DNA of 64,000 bases from CBDFGE01 sp965247055 (GCA_965247055.1 CBDFGE010000003.1:265445-329444); one strand, 5' to 3'. Counted from the first letter of the stretch, positions 8,428 through 18,110 are shown. Translations and numbers: made by a program. Notes: generated by a model not told the origin, from the letters alone.

Positions 8428-9798
8428 GGTCACGTCCCGTCAAGTGGTGTAAGAGAGCGTCATCCTGTTGATCGCGGTCTATGCCGCCGCCTTCGCTAGA
8501 TCCGCCTCGGGTAGAGCTTCGTCGATGCTGTAGACCGCGGGTGTCATGTAACGAGGGCCGATGGCCCATTCGTCGTGCTGTTCGGCCAGGACAGCCCCAA
8601 CGAGGCGACGCGCGGCCGGCCGGTTGGGAAAGATACCCACCACGTTGGTGCGGCGCCGTATCTCCTTGTTGAGACGCTCCAGGGGGTTGTTAGACCAGAT
8701 CTTCTTCCAGTGGGCGAGTGGGAAGCTGGAGAAGGCCAGGACGTCCGCACCAGCCGCGTCCAGTAGAGAGGCCACCTGAGGGAACGGGTCCTGTAGCTGG
8801 GCGATCACCCGCTCGAGCTGTGCGTGGACCTCCTGAGGGGACGGCTGCTGGTAGATGGTGCGTACCATGGTGGCCACCCAGGGCTGAGCGCGCCTGGGGA
8901 CCCGAGTGAGCAGGTTGGTCATGAAGTGTGTGCGGCACCGTTGCCAACTGGCCCCACCGAAGACAGTCGCGATGGCATCCCTGAGTCCCTGATGCGCATC
9001 CGATACCACCAGATCCACCCCGCTCAGACCCCTGGCCGACAGTGAGCGCAGAAAGGCCAGCCAGAAGGCGCCGTCTTCACTGGTACCCACGTCCATCCCA
9101 ATGATCTCCCGCTTGCCCTCGCCATTGACCGCCGTCGCCACCACCACGCTGACGTTGACGATCCTACCGGCCTCTCTGACCTTCTGGGTTAGTGCATCCA
9201 GCCACAGGTAGGGGTATGATCCGCCGTCCAGCGGCCGACCCAGGAAGTCCTCCACCACCTCGTCCAGCTCGGAGCAGATACGGGACACCTGGCTCTTGGA
9301 GATACCCTCGCACCCCAGGGCCTTGACCAGGTCGTCCACCCGCCTTGTCGATACACCTTCCACATAGGCCTGCTGGATCACAGCCAGCAGAGCTCGCTCG
9401 CTGCGACGCCGTGGCTCCAGCAGGCTCGGGAAGTAGCTCCCCTCTCGAAGCTTCGGGATGTGCAGTTCCATAGTCCCTACCCGGGTATCCCACGCCCGGG
9501 ACCGATACCCGTTGCGCTGGGTCACCCGCTCAGGGCTGCGTTCTCCATACTCAGCACCGGTCCTCGCAGACACCTCCGCATCCATGATCCCCTCTACCAG
9601 CACTCTCAGAGCCTCCCGTAGGAAGTCCACGTCACCGTCCATTCCCCCCTTGCGCAACAACTCCAGCAGGTCCATCCTTTCCTTGACCACCGTTGTCCTC
9701 CTTTCTCGAGCTTTCTTCTTTGCCCGCTAAGGATGACGCGGTGGTCTCTCTTACTCCAGACCCCCTCCTCTTCTTACACCACTTCCTGGGACTCTACT
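8428..9798 (-). mobile_element. IS256-family insertion sequence, intact copy A
   Basis: 1371 bp carrying one transposase gene. The ends are imperfect inverted repeats sharing GTCCC and AAGTGGTGTAAGA (left GGTCACGTCCCGTCAAG; right, complemented, AGTAGAGTCCCAGGAAG). It is flanked by a 9-bp direct repeat CCGCCAAGC at 8419-8427 and 9799-9807, the duplication size expected for IS256. The target is an alpha-glucan phosphorylase gene. A second full-length copy is at 51999-54685 (interrupted) and a truncated, diverged one at 24595. Confidence 0.93.
8479..9690 (-). CDS. IS256-family transposase (copy A)
   Basis: 403-residue DDE-type transposase of the Mutator/IS256 family. Acidic residues of the catalytic triad lie in YLWLDALT and LVVSDAHQGLRDA, and the C-terminal segment WSNNPLERLNKEIRRR carries the conserved N-x-x-E...K/R signature of IS256. 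The reading frame is uninterrupted and could be active. The protein is identical to the interrupted copy at 52 kb over the compared region. Confidence 0.95.
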   Translation of the reverse strand: MVKERMDLLELLRKGGMDGDVDFLREALRVLVEGIMDAEVSARTGAEYGERSPERVTQRNGYRSRAWDTRVGTMELHIPKLREGSYFPSLLEPRRRSERALLAVIQQAYVEGVSTRRVDDLVKALGCEGISKSQVSRICSELDEVVEDFLGRPLDGGSYPYLWLDALTQKVREAGRIVNVSVVVATAVNGEGKREIIGMDVGTSEDGAFWLAFLRSLSARGLSGVDLVVSDAHQGLRDAIATVFGGASWQRCRTHFMTNLLTRVPRRAQPWVATMVRTIYQQPSPQEVHAQLERVIAQLQDPFPQVASLLDAAGADVLAFSSFPLAHWKKIWSNNPLERLNKEIRRRTNVVGIFPNRPAARRLVGAVLAEQHDEWAIGPRYMTPAVYSIDEALPEADLAKAAA

Positions 9799-10564
9799 CC
9801 GCCAAGCCCCAGGGCGATCTCCTGTTGAATGCGCTGGTCCCGGTCCGCCGTATAAAGGCGGGAGGAAAGCGGACGGTCCTCAGGGGAGTTCTCCTCCAGG
9901 TCGGTGTCCAGGAGGTAGACCGCCGTCCGGCCCACGCACACCCGCCACGCAGCCAGGAACAGAGGTCTATCCTTCAGCCACACCTGGACCAGGAGCCTCC
10001 GTCCATCGGGAGAGAGTACGGGCTCGATGGGCGTCTCGCTGAACTCCAGATGCCTGTACTCTTCTTGCTGCCACCCGTCGGGAGTCACTTTCTGGTGGGA
10101 AATACCCCTGAAGATACAGGAACCCGACTGCCACCATCGGGATGCCCAGGTCGCTGGCCTCCCTGCAGTAGCCCCCCGCCAGAACCCCCAGGCCGCCGGC
10201 GTAGATGGGAAGGGAGTTGTGGATGGCGAACTCCATGGAAAAGTAGGCTACGGGGCCATCCAAGTGGCGGGGGTAGTTGGCGTGAAACCACTTGTCGGAT
10301 GCGCCCATATAAGCATCGAAGGCCGACATGACTGACTCGTAGCAGTCCACGAAGCACTGGTCTCGAGCGGCCGTTCGCAGCTTGTCCGGCCCGATGTCCC
10401 GTAGCTGCTTCACAGGGTTGTGGCCACTCTGACTCCATAGCTGATGATCCAACATGCGGAACAGATCACGGGCCTCGGAGTTCCCTGAGGTGGACCCCAA
10501 AATTCGGACAGGTGGCTAAGAGAGAGTCCCGCTCCTAAAATAGGACGGAAACAAGGAGCAGGAC

Positions 10565-10849
10565 ATGAAGCAAACACGTAAGAAGCACAGCCCAGTCTTC
10601 AAGGCCAAAGTGGCTTTGGCCGCGCTCCAGGGGGAGCACACCATTGCAGAGCTGGCCAGCCGGTTTGAAGTCCACCCGAGCCAGATCCATGCCTGGAAGA
10701 AGGCCTTGACTCAGGGGGCGCCGCACCTCTTTGAAAATGGTGGTGGACGCCAGGAGAAGGACCAAGAGGTCCTCACTGCCCAGCTCTACCAACAGATTGG
10801 GCAGCTCAAGGTGGAACGGGATTTTTTGTCACGGAGCTTCGGGTTGTGA
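10565..10849 (+). CDS. IS3-family OrfA (copy 1)
   Basis: 94-residue helix-turn-helix protein (AELASRFEVHPSQIHAWKK) with a C-terminal leucine/coiled region, typical of IS3 OrfA. Near its end the message holds T TTT TTG at 10822-10828 in frame, a canonical -1 slippery heptamer. The -1 frame is open from there into orfB, so an OrfAB fusion transposase can be made by ribosomal frameshifting. RBS AGGAGCAGG lies just upstream of the ATG. Confidence 0.92.
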   Translation: MKQTRKKHSPVFKAKVALAALQGEHTIAELASRFEVHPSQIHAWKKALTQGAPHLFENGGGRQEKDQEVLTAQLYQQIGQLKVERDFLSRSFGL

Positions 10850-11781
10850 GCCGGTCCCAACGCCGGGCCATGATTGACCGAGAAGAATCGAAGCTGTCTC
10901 TGGTACGCCAGTGCGCCTTGCTGGGTATCAGCCGCTCCTCGTTGTACTACCTGCCAACCGAGGCCGGCGCCGAGGACTTGGAGTTGATGGCCCTCATAGA
11001 CCAACAGTACCTGAAGACACCTTTCTACGGCTCCAGAAGGATGACTGCCTGGCTCAGCAATCACGGACACCAGGTCAACCGCAAGCGGGTCCGCCGGCTG
11101 ATGCAGCTGATAGGCCTGGAGGCCATCTACCGGCGTCCCAACACCAGCAAGCCAAACCCAGGGCATAAGGTCTATCCGTACTTGCTCAGGGGGCTGGAGA
11201 TCAACCGGGTCAACCAGGTGTGGGCCACCGACATCACCTACATACCCATGGCTCGGGGTTTCCTCTACTTGGTGGCCATCATGGACTGGCACAGCCGCTA
11301 CGTGCTGGCCTGGCGGCTGTCCAACACCCTGGAGGTAGACTTCTGTGTTGCGGCTCTGGAAGAGGCCTTGAGCAAGGGTCGGCCACAGATCTTCAACACC
11401 GACCAGGGCAGCCAGTTCACCAGCGAGGCCTTCACCAGCATGCTGCTGGCGCAAGGCGTTCAAGTGAGCATGGACGGCAGGGGCCGGTGCATGGACAACG
11501 TCTTCGTGGAACGGCTGTGGCGCAGCATCAAGTACGAGGAGGTGTACCTGAAGGCATACCAAAATGGGACTGAGGCCAGAAAGGGGATTGGGGCTTATCT
11601 GGCCTTCTACAACCAAGAGCGGCCCCATCAAGCCCTGGGCTATCGGTCACCGGGTCAGGTGTTCCATGCAGTGAGCCCACAAAGGTGTTTACTGGAACAT
11701 CCACGAGCCTTACCATCGGATGAAGGTTTACAAGACACCCCAGCGGTAGACTCTCTTATTTTAGCCTCACCGCTGTCCTGA
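10846..11781 (+). CDS. IS3-family OrfB transposase (copy 1)
   Basis: 311-residue retroviral-integrase-like DDE domain. Catalytic positions are visible in VWATDITYIP, FNTDQGSQFTS and the Glu of NVFVERLWRSIKYEE. The nominal GTG start overlaps the orfA stop (GTGA), but expression as an OrfAB frameshift fusion is more likely. It differs from copies 2 and 3 by a Ser for Pro near residue 15. Confidence 0.94.
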   Translation: MSRSQRRAMIDREESKLSLVRQCALLGISRSSLYYLPTEAGAEDLELMALIDQQYLKTPFYGSRRMTAWLSNHGHQVNRKRVRRLMQLIGLEAIYRRPNTSKPNPGHKVYPYLLRGLEINRVNQVWATDITYIPMARGFLYLVAIMDWHSRYVLAWRLSNTLEVDFCVAALEEALSKGRPQIFNTDQGSQFTSEAFTSMLLAQGVQVSMDGRGRCMDNVFVERLWRSIKYEEVYLKAYQNGTEARKGIGAYLAFYNQERPHQALGYRSPGQVFHAVSPQRCLLEHPRALPSDEGLQDTPAVDSLILASPLS

Positions 11782-11798
11782 TCATGGGGTCCACTTGA

Positions 11799-12694
11799 GG
11801 GAGCTGGAGCGGCTGACCCGACGCTACGCCACGGAGATTTCTGTCTTGCTCGGCCCTGAGAGCGATATCCCTGCCCCCGACGTGAACACCAACGAACAGA
11901 TAATGGCGTGGTTCATGGATACCATTAGCATGCACAAAGGATATTCAGTGCCTGGGGCTGTAACCGGCAAGCCCATAGTAACAGGAGGTACCGTGGGAAG
12001 AAGGGAAGCCACTGGCCGGGGGGTGGCTATAGCAGCCAGAGCGACCATGACTTCCCTGGGTAAACCTCTTCAGGATGCCACGGTTGTGGTGCAGGGGTTC
12101 GGAAACGTGGGCTACTACGCTGCCCAGTGTCTCCAGGAGATGGGCTGTAAGATTATAGCTGTCAGTGATACCACAGGTGGTGTATTTCGTCAGAATGGGC
12201 TGGACTTGGAAGAAGTAAGCAGCCACAAAGCGGCCACGGGGACCTGCCAGGAATGTCCGGCATGTGAAAATTTGACCAATGAAGAGCTCCTGGAGATACC
12301 CTGCGACATGCTCATCCCGGCCGCCATCGAGGGCCAAATTACCTCTCGCAATGCCGGCCGGATAAGCAGCAAGGTAATCGTAGAAGGACCCAACGGGCCC
12401 ACGACCCCTGAGGCGGAATCTGTTCTGGAGGACAGGGGTGTTACTGTCGTGCCGGACATACTGGCCAACGCCGGCGGAGTAGTGGTCTCCTATTTCGAGT
12501 GGGTGCAGGACCTCCAGTATTACTTCTGGAGCAAAGAAGAGATAGACGCACGGCTCGAGAAAATCATGGTACGGAGTTTTAACGACGTGGCCTCGCTAGC
12601 CAAGCTTGAGAGGTGCAATTTTAGGACCGCCGCCCTGATGCTGGCCGTGGGGAGAGTGGCCGATGCCATAAAGGTCCGGGGTATTTACCCCTGA
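11799..12694 (+). pseudogene. gdhA: Glutamate dehydrogenase, 5' truncated by IS3
   Basis: The C-terminal two-thirds of a hexameric NAD(P)-dependent glutamate dehydrogenase remain. Present are TGGTVGRREATGRGVA, the Rossmann motif VVQGFGNVGYYAAQ, AAIEGQITSRNA and VVPDILANAGGVVVSYFEW. About 110-130 N-terminal residues are missing, including the substrate-binding part with the catalytic lysine. The first available start (TTG at 11795) lies partly in the IS end. Insertion and deletion at the IS3 element removed the promoter and start, so it is almost surely inactive. Confidence 0.88.
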
Positions 12695-12950
12695 GACCAA
12701 AGCAAAAACCAAGCTGTCGTCGGCCAGCATACGCCGCCAACGCAGGGGGCGTCCAAGAAACCTGTGGAGACCAGGACCAGGGGCACACGCCATTTCCGGA
12801 GACCCGCTGCGAATCAGGTCCTTGGCCCGAGCCGCAAGCTCATGCCGCGGGGTGCGCACTCCCCTCCTGAAATTCGGCACCTCCATGATGGCGCCATCGA
12901 AGCGTTGCCTATATTGGGCGTCAGCGAAGGCCGTTGAACTACGCGCGCGC

Positions 12951-14327
12951 TTAGATCTCCAGTCCGGCCGCAATTACCGACTCTCGAGTGACCGTGCTGG
13001 GCAGTCTGTACGCCCTGAACAGCCAGAAGCCCAGAAAGGCGATGACACCGGCCACCGGTCCCATGAGCCTTATCCCCAGCGGGTTGTCCGTGGTGTCGCC
13101 CAGCAGCAGCAACAACGCCAGCATCAGTGGGGCGAAGGAAGACCCTATCTTCTCGAACAGGTTCTGGGAGGCGTAGAATACGCCCTCCCGTCGCATCCCG
13201 GTGCGCAGCTCGTCGTAGTCGGTGATGTCGGCTGTGATGGCCCGAGGCAACAAGTTCACCCCCGCCATAGGCAGCCCGGCCAGAAAAGCTATGACCAGTC
13301 CCTGCACCAGCCCTGGAATACCCGGAACGAAGCCCGCGAACGCAAAGAGAGGCAGGATCAACGCCGTGCCCAGAAGGCAGGCCGAATATACCCATCGCTT
13401 TCCCAGCCTGTTTCCCAGCTTCCAGAGGACGATCACCGAGAGCGCCATCGCCACCAGGGTGACTCCTGTAAGAAGAGACGTGACTGCACCTCCGTTCCCC
13501 TCCTCCAATACCCCCTCCACGAAGAAGGGGAGCCACGCTATGACCATGGAGACGGACAGCTGGAAAAAGACGAAGGTGGGGAGGAAGTAGATGAACTGCC
13601 GGTTGGAGAGGGTCGCCCTGAAGGAGGACCACACACCCATCGTAGCCGGGGGTGTCTCCCTGGGAGCCAGCTTCCAGATGCCGCCGAGTCCGATGTAACG
13701 GAACACCAGCCCGCAAACGGCGATTACTATTCCCATGGCCACGAACCCGAAGGCGTCCTTCATCAGTCCGGTCACTACCAGGCCCAACACCGCTCCGGCG
13801 ACGCCGAAGTAGAACTGCCAGGCCACGACGCTCATTCGGTCCTTGTGCGACCGTGCCACCTCGGGCATCAGGGCCTCGTATGGCCCCCCTGTTAGGGTGG
13901 ACCCCAGGAAGAACAGTTCCAGGACTATAAACATATATATGGCGTTCGTGTAACTAGGGTCGCCCGAAGGGGTGAACCACAGCAGGGAGAACAGCCCAGC
14001 CCAGAAAGGCGTCCCGAGCAAGACGAACGGCAGGCGCCGTCCCCACCGGCTGCGGGTCTTGTCGCTCCACCATCCGATGATCGGGTCGTCGAAAGCCTCT
14101 ATGAAGCGGCCGACTACGAGGACTGCGGCGATAAACACCCTGGGGTCCAGGTCTATGGGCCCCCAGTCCAGTGCGGGGACTTTCGCAGGCAGGTTCTCGG
14201 ATTTCGGGGGAGCCAGGAAGAACAGGAGCCACAGATTTCTGGTCTGGGCCATCGCCTGGCTGCCTACCATGTCCGTGGTGTACAGTATCTTGTTTAGAAG
14301 CGGGAGCTTTCCGGCCTCAGCGGCCAT
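12951..14327 (-). CDS. MelB-like glycoside/sugar:cation symporter (MFS)
   Basis: 458 residues with about 12 hydrophobic segments. The N-terminal half resembles the GPH/MFS_2 family (melibiose carrier type): DPIIGWWSDKTRSRWGRRLP is the hallmark loop between helices 2 and 3, with the conserved Asp and Arg residues. Members import sugars, glucuronides or other solutes with Na+ or H+; the substrate cannot be told. The ATG at 14327 gives a normal length. The next gene on the same strand, ychF, is 470 nt upstream beyond an IS630 remnant and a hairpin. Confidence 0.85.
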   Translation of the reverse strand: MAAEAGKLPLLNKILYTTDMVGSQAMAQTRNLWLLFFLAPPKSENLPAKVPALDWGPIDLDPRVFIAAVLVVGRFIEAFDDPIIGWWSDKTRSRWGRRLPFVLLGTPFWAGLFSLLWFTPSGDPSYTNAIYMFIVLELFFLGSTLTGGPYEALMPEVARSHKDRMSVVAWQFYFGVAGAVLGLVVTGLMKDAFGFVAMGIVIAVCGLVFRYIGLGGIWKLAPRETPPATMGVWSSFRATLSNRQFIYFLPTFVFFQLSVSMVIAWLPFFVEGVLEEGNGGAVTSLLTGVTLVAMALSVIVLWKLGNRLGKRWVYSACLLGTALILPLFAFAGFVPGIPGLVQGLVIAFLAGLPMAGVNLLPRAITADITDYDELRTGMRREGVFYASQNLFEKIGSSFAPLMLALLLLLGDTTDNPLGIRLMGPVAGVIAFLGFWLFRAYRLPSTVTRESVIAAGLEI

Positions 14328-14345
14328 CCACTGGTCCCTCCGCTA

Positions 14346-14510
14346 CTAAGTATATCTAACTTGCCACTGGTGTCCTAGTAGCGCCTCCTCCAGTCCCCGT
14401 TCCACACCGCGCTTGCGAATCCTACCCACCGTAGCAGCGCCCACGTCCAGCGCAGACGCAATCGCCTCATCGGTGCATCCTTCATCTGACCTCAATAGGA
14501 CCCACCGCCC
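14346..14510 (-). pseudogene. IS630-family transposase N-terminal remnant
   Basis: A short frame encodes the helix-turn-helix head of an IS630-type transposase: VLLRSDEGCTDEAIASALDV followed by GAATVGRIRKRGVE and GLEEALL. The catalytic DDE domain is absent and the frame stops soon after. No intact ends were seen. It is an old remnant between the MFS gene and ychF. Confidence 0.72.
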
Positions 14511-14720
14511 TGGTCCCCATGCGAACGGAAGCCCTGCCGCGCCGAAGGAGGGTCCGCAGCTGATAGCCAAGGAGGCGACCAGGTTTAGGTTAGAGCTACA
14601 TGAGACCGACGACTCTCCGTTTGCTCCCCCATCAGCATCTCCGGTATCGTTTCGGGTTACGCGGTCGTCGCCCAGTCACTACGGAATAGGAGCTCTTACG
14701 ACTAATGATAAAAGAATAGC

Positions 14721-14742
14721 GTGGGGTCCCTACGGACCCCAC
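14721..14742 (-). terminator. Probable terminator of ychF
   Basis: A perfect 9-bp stem (GTGGGGTCC / GGACCCCAC) closes a 4-nt loop. On the minus strand it is followed after four bases by a T-rich tract (ATTCTTTTAT), fitting a Rho-independent terminator about 60 nt past the ychF stop. Confidence 0.6.
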
Positions 14743-14799
14743 GAATACGTCATCGTGTGAATGTGACGATGCCTCCAAAGGAGAACAAGGCGCGGTTAT

Positions 14800-15900
14800 C
14801 TATACATTAAACAGGAAATTGATGACGTCGCCGTTCTGCACCGGGTAGGTTCGGCCCTCCGAGCGGAGTAGACCCTGTCGTCGTGACTCTGCGATTCCGC
14901 CGCAGCGGGCTAGGTCGTCGTAGGCGACCACCTCGGCTCGGATGAAGCCGCGTTCAATGTCGGAGTGGATACGCCTTGCCGCCAGCGATGCCGGCTCGCT
15001 TTTTGGCACGGTCCAAGCCTTCACTTCATCTGGACCGACGGTAAAGAAGGAGTCCAGGCCCAGGAGGTTGTAGGAGAGCCGGATCATCCTTCCGGCGCCC
15101 GACTCACCCGCATCCATCGACTCGCGGAACTGCCGTTCTTCCTCCGGGGCCATTTGAGCCAGTTCCATCTCCAGCTTTCCACACATAGCTGTCGTCTCTA
15201 CCCCAGAGCGGCCGAGACGGGTGGCCACCTCCTTTTCTAATGTATCGATGGTGGATAGTTGGCCCTCACCGATGTTGAACAGGATGAGAAGGGGCTTCTC
15301 CGTGAGGAACTGGTAATTGGCTATAGATCGTCGCTCATCGGAGGAGAGGGTCTGTTCCCGTATGGGGATATCAGCCTCCAGACTGTCCTTGATCCGAGCT
15401 ATCAGGACATCATCTCGTCGGATCCTGTCCCGATCACCGGCCTTAGCCGACCTTATCTCTTTCTGCAACCGCTGCTGTCTGCGCTCCAGAATGGCCAGGT
15501 CGGAGAAGGCCAGCTCTAACTGCATTATGGCCAGGTCCCGGTATGGATCTACTGTTCCTTCCGGGTGAGGCACCGATGGCGACTTGAAGGCTCGGACGAC
15601 TAGGAGCAGAGCATCGCATTGCTGGAGGGTATTCAGCATTTGACCGCCGATGCCTCGAGTGCTCTTCTCCTCGGGATAGGTCGAGATATCGACGTACTGG
15701 ACTTCCGCTGGCGTTACCCGCTGCGGCTCAAACATCTCCGTCAGGGTGTCCAGTCGCGGGTCGGGGACCTTGGCAATGCCCACATTGGGCTTGCCTGGCG
15801 ACTGACTCGCGGCGGTTGTAGCCTGGCCACGGGTGAGCGCGTTGAATAAGGTGGTCTTACCGCTCTGGGGTAGTCCGATAATGCCAAGGCCGATACTCAT
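14800..15900 (-). CDS. ychF: YchF/OLA1-type ATPase
   Basis: P-loop protein of the Obg-related YchF family, which binds ATP rather than GTP and associates with ribosomes. The G1 loop is GLPQSGKTTLFNAL (the usual form is NVGKS). The G3 region (VQYVDISTYPEEKS) and an NxxE-type G4 (ILFNIGEGQ) fit YchF's ATP preference. The C-terminus is a TGS domain (RSEGRTYPVQNGDVINFLFN). 366 residues, normal length. The ATG at 15900 directly precedes the beta-1 strand. Confidence 0.9.
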   Translation of the reverse strand: MSIGLGIIGLPQSGKTTLFNALTRGQATTAASQSPGKPNVGIAKVPDPRLDTLTEMFEPQRVTPAEVQYVDISTYPEEKSTRGIGGQMLNTLQQCDALLLVVRAFKSPSVPHPEGTVDPYRDLAIMQLELAFSDLAILERRQQRLQKEIRSAKAGDRDRIRRDDVLIARIKDSLEADIPIREQTLSSDERRSIANYQFLTEKPLLILFNIGEGQLSTIDTLEKEVATRLGRSGVETTAMCGKLEMELAQMAPEEERQFRESMDAGESGAGRMIRLSYNLLGLDSFFTVGPDEVKAWTVPKSEPASLAARRIHSDIERGFIRAEVVAYDDLARCGGIAESRRQGLLRSEGRTYPVQNGDVINFLFNV

Positions 15901-16112
15901 GACTGGTTCATCTACCGTCTACTCTCATATAGCCTACCTCCCGCTGCCCAACCATTATATACTCGTTGCAGACCCCAAAGAACCACACCTGCCTGAACGA
16001 TCTGTTTCCTGTACGGCGACGCCGCAACTATCGTCTGGGGCAGGGAGGCGGAACAGTTCGGCGTGCGGCCAGTTCAGACGCCCGCTATCGTTCCACCTGC
16101 CGTCGTTGTCAT

Positions 16113-18110
16113 CTAGATCGACTTGAGTTCCCCGAGCCTGCTGTCAATACTCTCCGCCTCCAACGACAACCTCTCCCACTCCTCCCAGAGCGATTGTGCC
16201 TCCGCCTTGAGCACTCGGTACTGCTCTCCCGAAGTGGCCAGCTGAGCCGCGTCTTCAAACTGATCTGGGCGGGAGAACAGCGCCTCCAACTGCGCAATCC
16301 GGGCCTCCTGGGCCACCAGCGTGACATCGATTTCATCTATCCGCCTGGCCAGCCTGCGGGCCTCTTTGCTGAGGGCCCGGCGGAGCTCCTCTTCGGCGCT
16401 CCGCGGTCGTCCGGAGCGTCTGCTGGCGGGTCGGTTGCCGGCGGAGCCTTGCTTCGAGGCGTCATAACCCACTCCGTTGGCAACGACACGGGTGCTACCC
16501 TGCGCGGCAGCTACCTGTTTCCGATACAGGTAGCTGTCGTAGTCGCCTGGGAAGAGCATTGGTTGGCCCCCATCGACCTCAATGATTTTGTTGGCGATCT
16601 GGCGTATGAGGGTGCGGTCGTGGGTTATGAGGCAGATGGTGCCGCGATAGTCGCTGAGGGCGTCCGCGAGAATCTCCCTGGAGGCGATGTCCAGGTGGTT
16701 GGTTGGCTCGTCCATGAGCAGCAGGTTGCTTGGTTGGACCAGCAGCTTGGCCAGGGCCACTCGCGCCTTTTCTCCACCCGACAACACGGATATGGGCTTG
16801 CGGATGTCGTTGCCGCTGAACAGAAAGCCACCGAGGATGTGGCGCAGGCTCTGCTCCGATTCCTCGGGCGCAGCCTGCTGAAGCTCCTCGATGAGAGTGT
16901 TGCCAGGGTTGAGGAGCTCCAACACATGCTGCGCGTAGTAGGCTGTGATCACGTTGTGGCCAGTCTTCCGCTCACCCTCCTCAAAGGGAAGGGCACCCGC
17001 GAGGATCTTCAGCATGGTGGTCTTGCCGGCGCCGTTGGGACCAACCAGGGCGACCCGGTCACCGCGCATCAGCGCCAGGTTCAAACCTCGGTAGACGTAG
17101 TGGTCGCCGTAGGACTTGCTCACGTTAGTAAGACGGATTGCCTCAGCACCGGTCCGTGCCGGCTCCGGGAAGGAATAGTGGACCCTTTTGGTCGCCCTCG
17201 GCAGCTGAATTTGCTGTACCTTCTCAAGTTGCTTCAAGCGGCTCTGGACCTGAGAGGCTTTCCGCGCCTTGTAGCGAAAGCGCTCGACAAAGCGCATCTG
17301 CCTCTGGAGCTCACGCTCCTGCCTGGCCGCGGCAGCCTGTTTTACCTGAAGAGACCGTTCGCTAGCGATGAGGTAGTCGTCATAGCCGCCCCTGACGAGC
17401 ACCACCTCGTCTGGCGTAATAGCCAGCACCATGGTTGCTACCTGGTTCAGGAAGGCCCGGTCGTGAGAGGTGACGACTACCGCTCCACGGAAGGAGGATA
17501 GGTACTTCTCAAACCACAGGTTTGCGTCAAGGTCCAGGTGATTGGTTGGCTCGTCCAAGAGCAACACATCCGGCTTCTTGAAAAGCAACTTGCCCAGCGC
17601 AGCGCGCATAAGCCAACCGCCGCTGAACTCGCCGAGGGGTCGGAAGAAGTCATTTTGCTTAAAACCTAGCCCGGAGAGGATCGCCTTGGCCTCGTGCTCC
17701 CTGTAGCCTCCGTCAGCCGCCTCTAGCGCCTTGTCAAGCTGGCTGAGCTGTCGTAGGAGCTCACCATGGTTGCCGGAGGAGGTCTGCAATGAAAGAGACT
17801 CATGGGTGGTGGCGATCCTGTCCCTAAGAGTGGTCACCTCCGAAGATTCCTCAAGCACCTCTTGTAGCAGGGTCTTGTCGGAAAACCGAGTGGACTCCTG
17901 TTTGAGATAGCCTATAGTGACGTTGCGATGTCTGGATAAACTCCCAGTGTCCGGAGAGACATCGCTAGCCAGGATGTCCAGGAGGGTGGTCTTGCCCGAA
18001 CCGTTGGGGCCTATGAGCGCAATGCAATCTCCGGCCGCGACGTTGAGGGTCAGACCACTGAACAGAATCCGGTCTCCGTAGGCTTTGCTGACGTTGGCGG
18101 CGCTTAGCAT
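16113..18110 (-). CDS. ABC-F family ATP-binding protein
   Basis: 665 residues with two ABC ATPase cassettes and no membrane segments, as in the ABC-F ribosome-associated factors (Uup/EttA/resistance proteins). Cassette 1 has GPNGSGKTTLLD, GEFSGGWLMRA and LLDEPTNHLD. Cassette 2 has GPNGAGKTTML, LSGGEKARVAL and LLMDEPTNHLD. Between them lies the charged P-site tRNA interaction motif-type linker (RFVERFRYKARKASQVQSRL). The C-terminal ~90 residues form a coiled coil like Uup's DNA-binding tail. It ends opposite a long antisense open frame, which is a shadow. Confidence 0.92.
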   Translation of the reverse strand: MLSAANVSKAYGDRILFSGLTLNVAAGDCIALIGPNGSGKTTLLDILASDVSPDTGSLSRHRNVTIGYLKQESTRFSDKTLLQEVLEESSEVTTLRDRIATTHESLSLQTSSGNHGELLRQLSQLDKALEAADGGYREHEAKAILSGLGFKQNDFFRPLGEFSGGWLMRAALGKLLFKKPDVLLLDEPTNHLDLDANLWFEKYLSSFRGAVVVTSHDRAFLNQVATMVLAITPDEVVLVRGGYDDYLIASERSLQVKQAAAARQERELQRQMRFVERFRYKARKASQVQSRLKQLEKVQQIQLPRATKRVHYSFPEPARTGAEAIRLTNVSKSYGDHYVYRGLNLALMRGDRVALVGPNGAGKTTMLKILAGALPFEEGERKTGHNVITAYYAQHVLELLNPGNTLIEELQQAAPEESEQSLRHILGGFLFSGNDIRKPISVLSGGEKARVALAKLLVQPSNLLLMDEPTNHLDIASREILADALSDYRGTICLITHDRTLIRQIANKIIEVDGGQPMLFPGDYDSYLYRKQVAAAQGSTRVVANGVGYDASKQGSAGNRPASRRSGRPRSAEEELRRALSKEARRLARRIDEIDVTLVAQEARIAQLEALFSRPDQFEDAAQLATSGEQYRVLKAEAQSLWEEWERLSLEAESIDSRLGELKSI

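Larger units (their letters stand above)
8401..10485 (-). pseudogene. glgP: Alpha-glucan (glycogen/starch) phosphorylase remnant
   Basis: The N-terminal part of a phosphorylase is recognisable from HLDGPVAYFSMEFA, IYAGGLGVLAGG and VAVGFLYLQGYFP. After GYFP a one-base insertion (near 10100) shifts the frame; the next frame continues as TPDGWQQEEYRHLEF down to LGLGGV, where IS256 copy A is inserted. Beyond the IS only about nine codons (GVRMVRAL, ending near 8401) remain. The original start is also gone, replaced by the IS3 end at 10486. About 240 of the usual ~850 or so residues survive. Dead gene: both ends lost, a frameshift and an IS. Confidence 0.85.
10486..11798 (+). mobile_element. IS3-family insertion sequence, copy 1
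   Basis: 1313 bp with ends TGAGGTGGACCCC and (complemented) TCAAGTGGACCCC, carrying overlapping orfA and orfB. Copies of identical length lie at 23282-24594 and 53177-54489. Unlike copy 3, this copy has no matching short duplication: CCC on the left, GGG on the right. Both flanking genes (glgP left, gdhA right) have lost their 5' ends at the junction. This points to a deletion or rearrangement at the element after insertion. Confidence 0.93.

Noticed and set aside
10786..11631. 281-codon frame antisense to IS3 orfB, repeated in all three copies
   Set aside because: It repeats only because the IS repeats; orfB carries the transposase motifs.
12596..12973. 125-codon minus-strand frame between gdhA and the MFS gene
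   Set aside because: No recognisable domain and it overlaps the gdhA 3' end; likely non-coding.
15966..17501. 511-codon plus-strand frame antisense to the ABC-F gene
   Set aside because: It mirrors a clear ABC-F gene with all motifs on the minus strand; no domain is visible in the antisense product. A GC-rich shadow frame.
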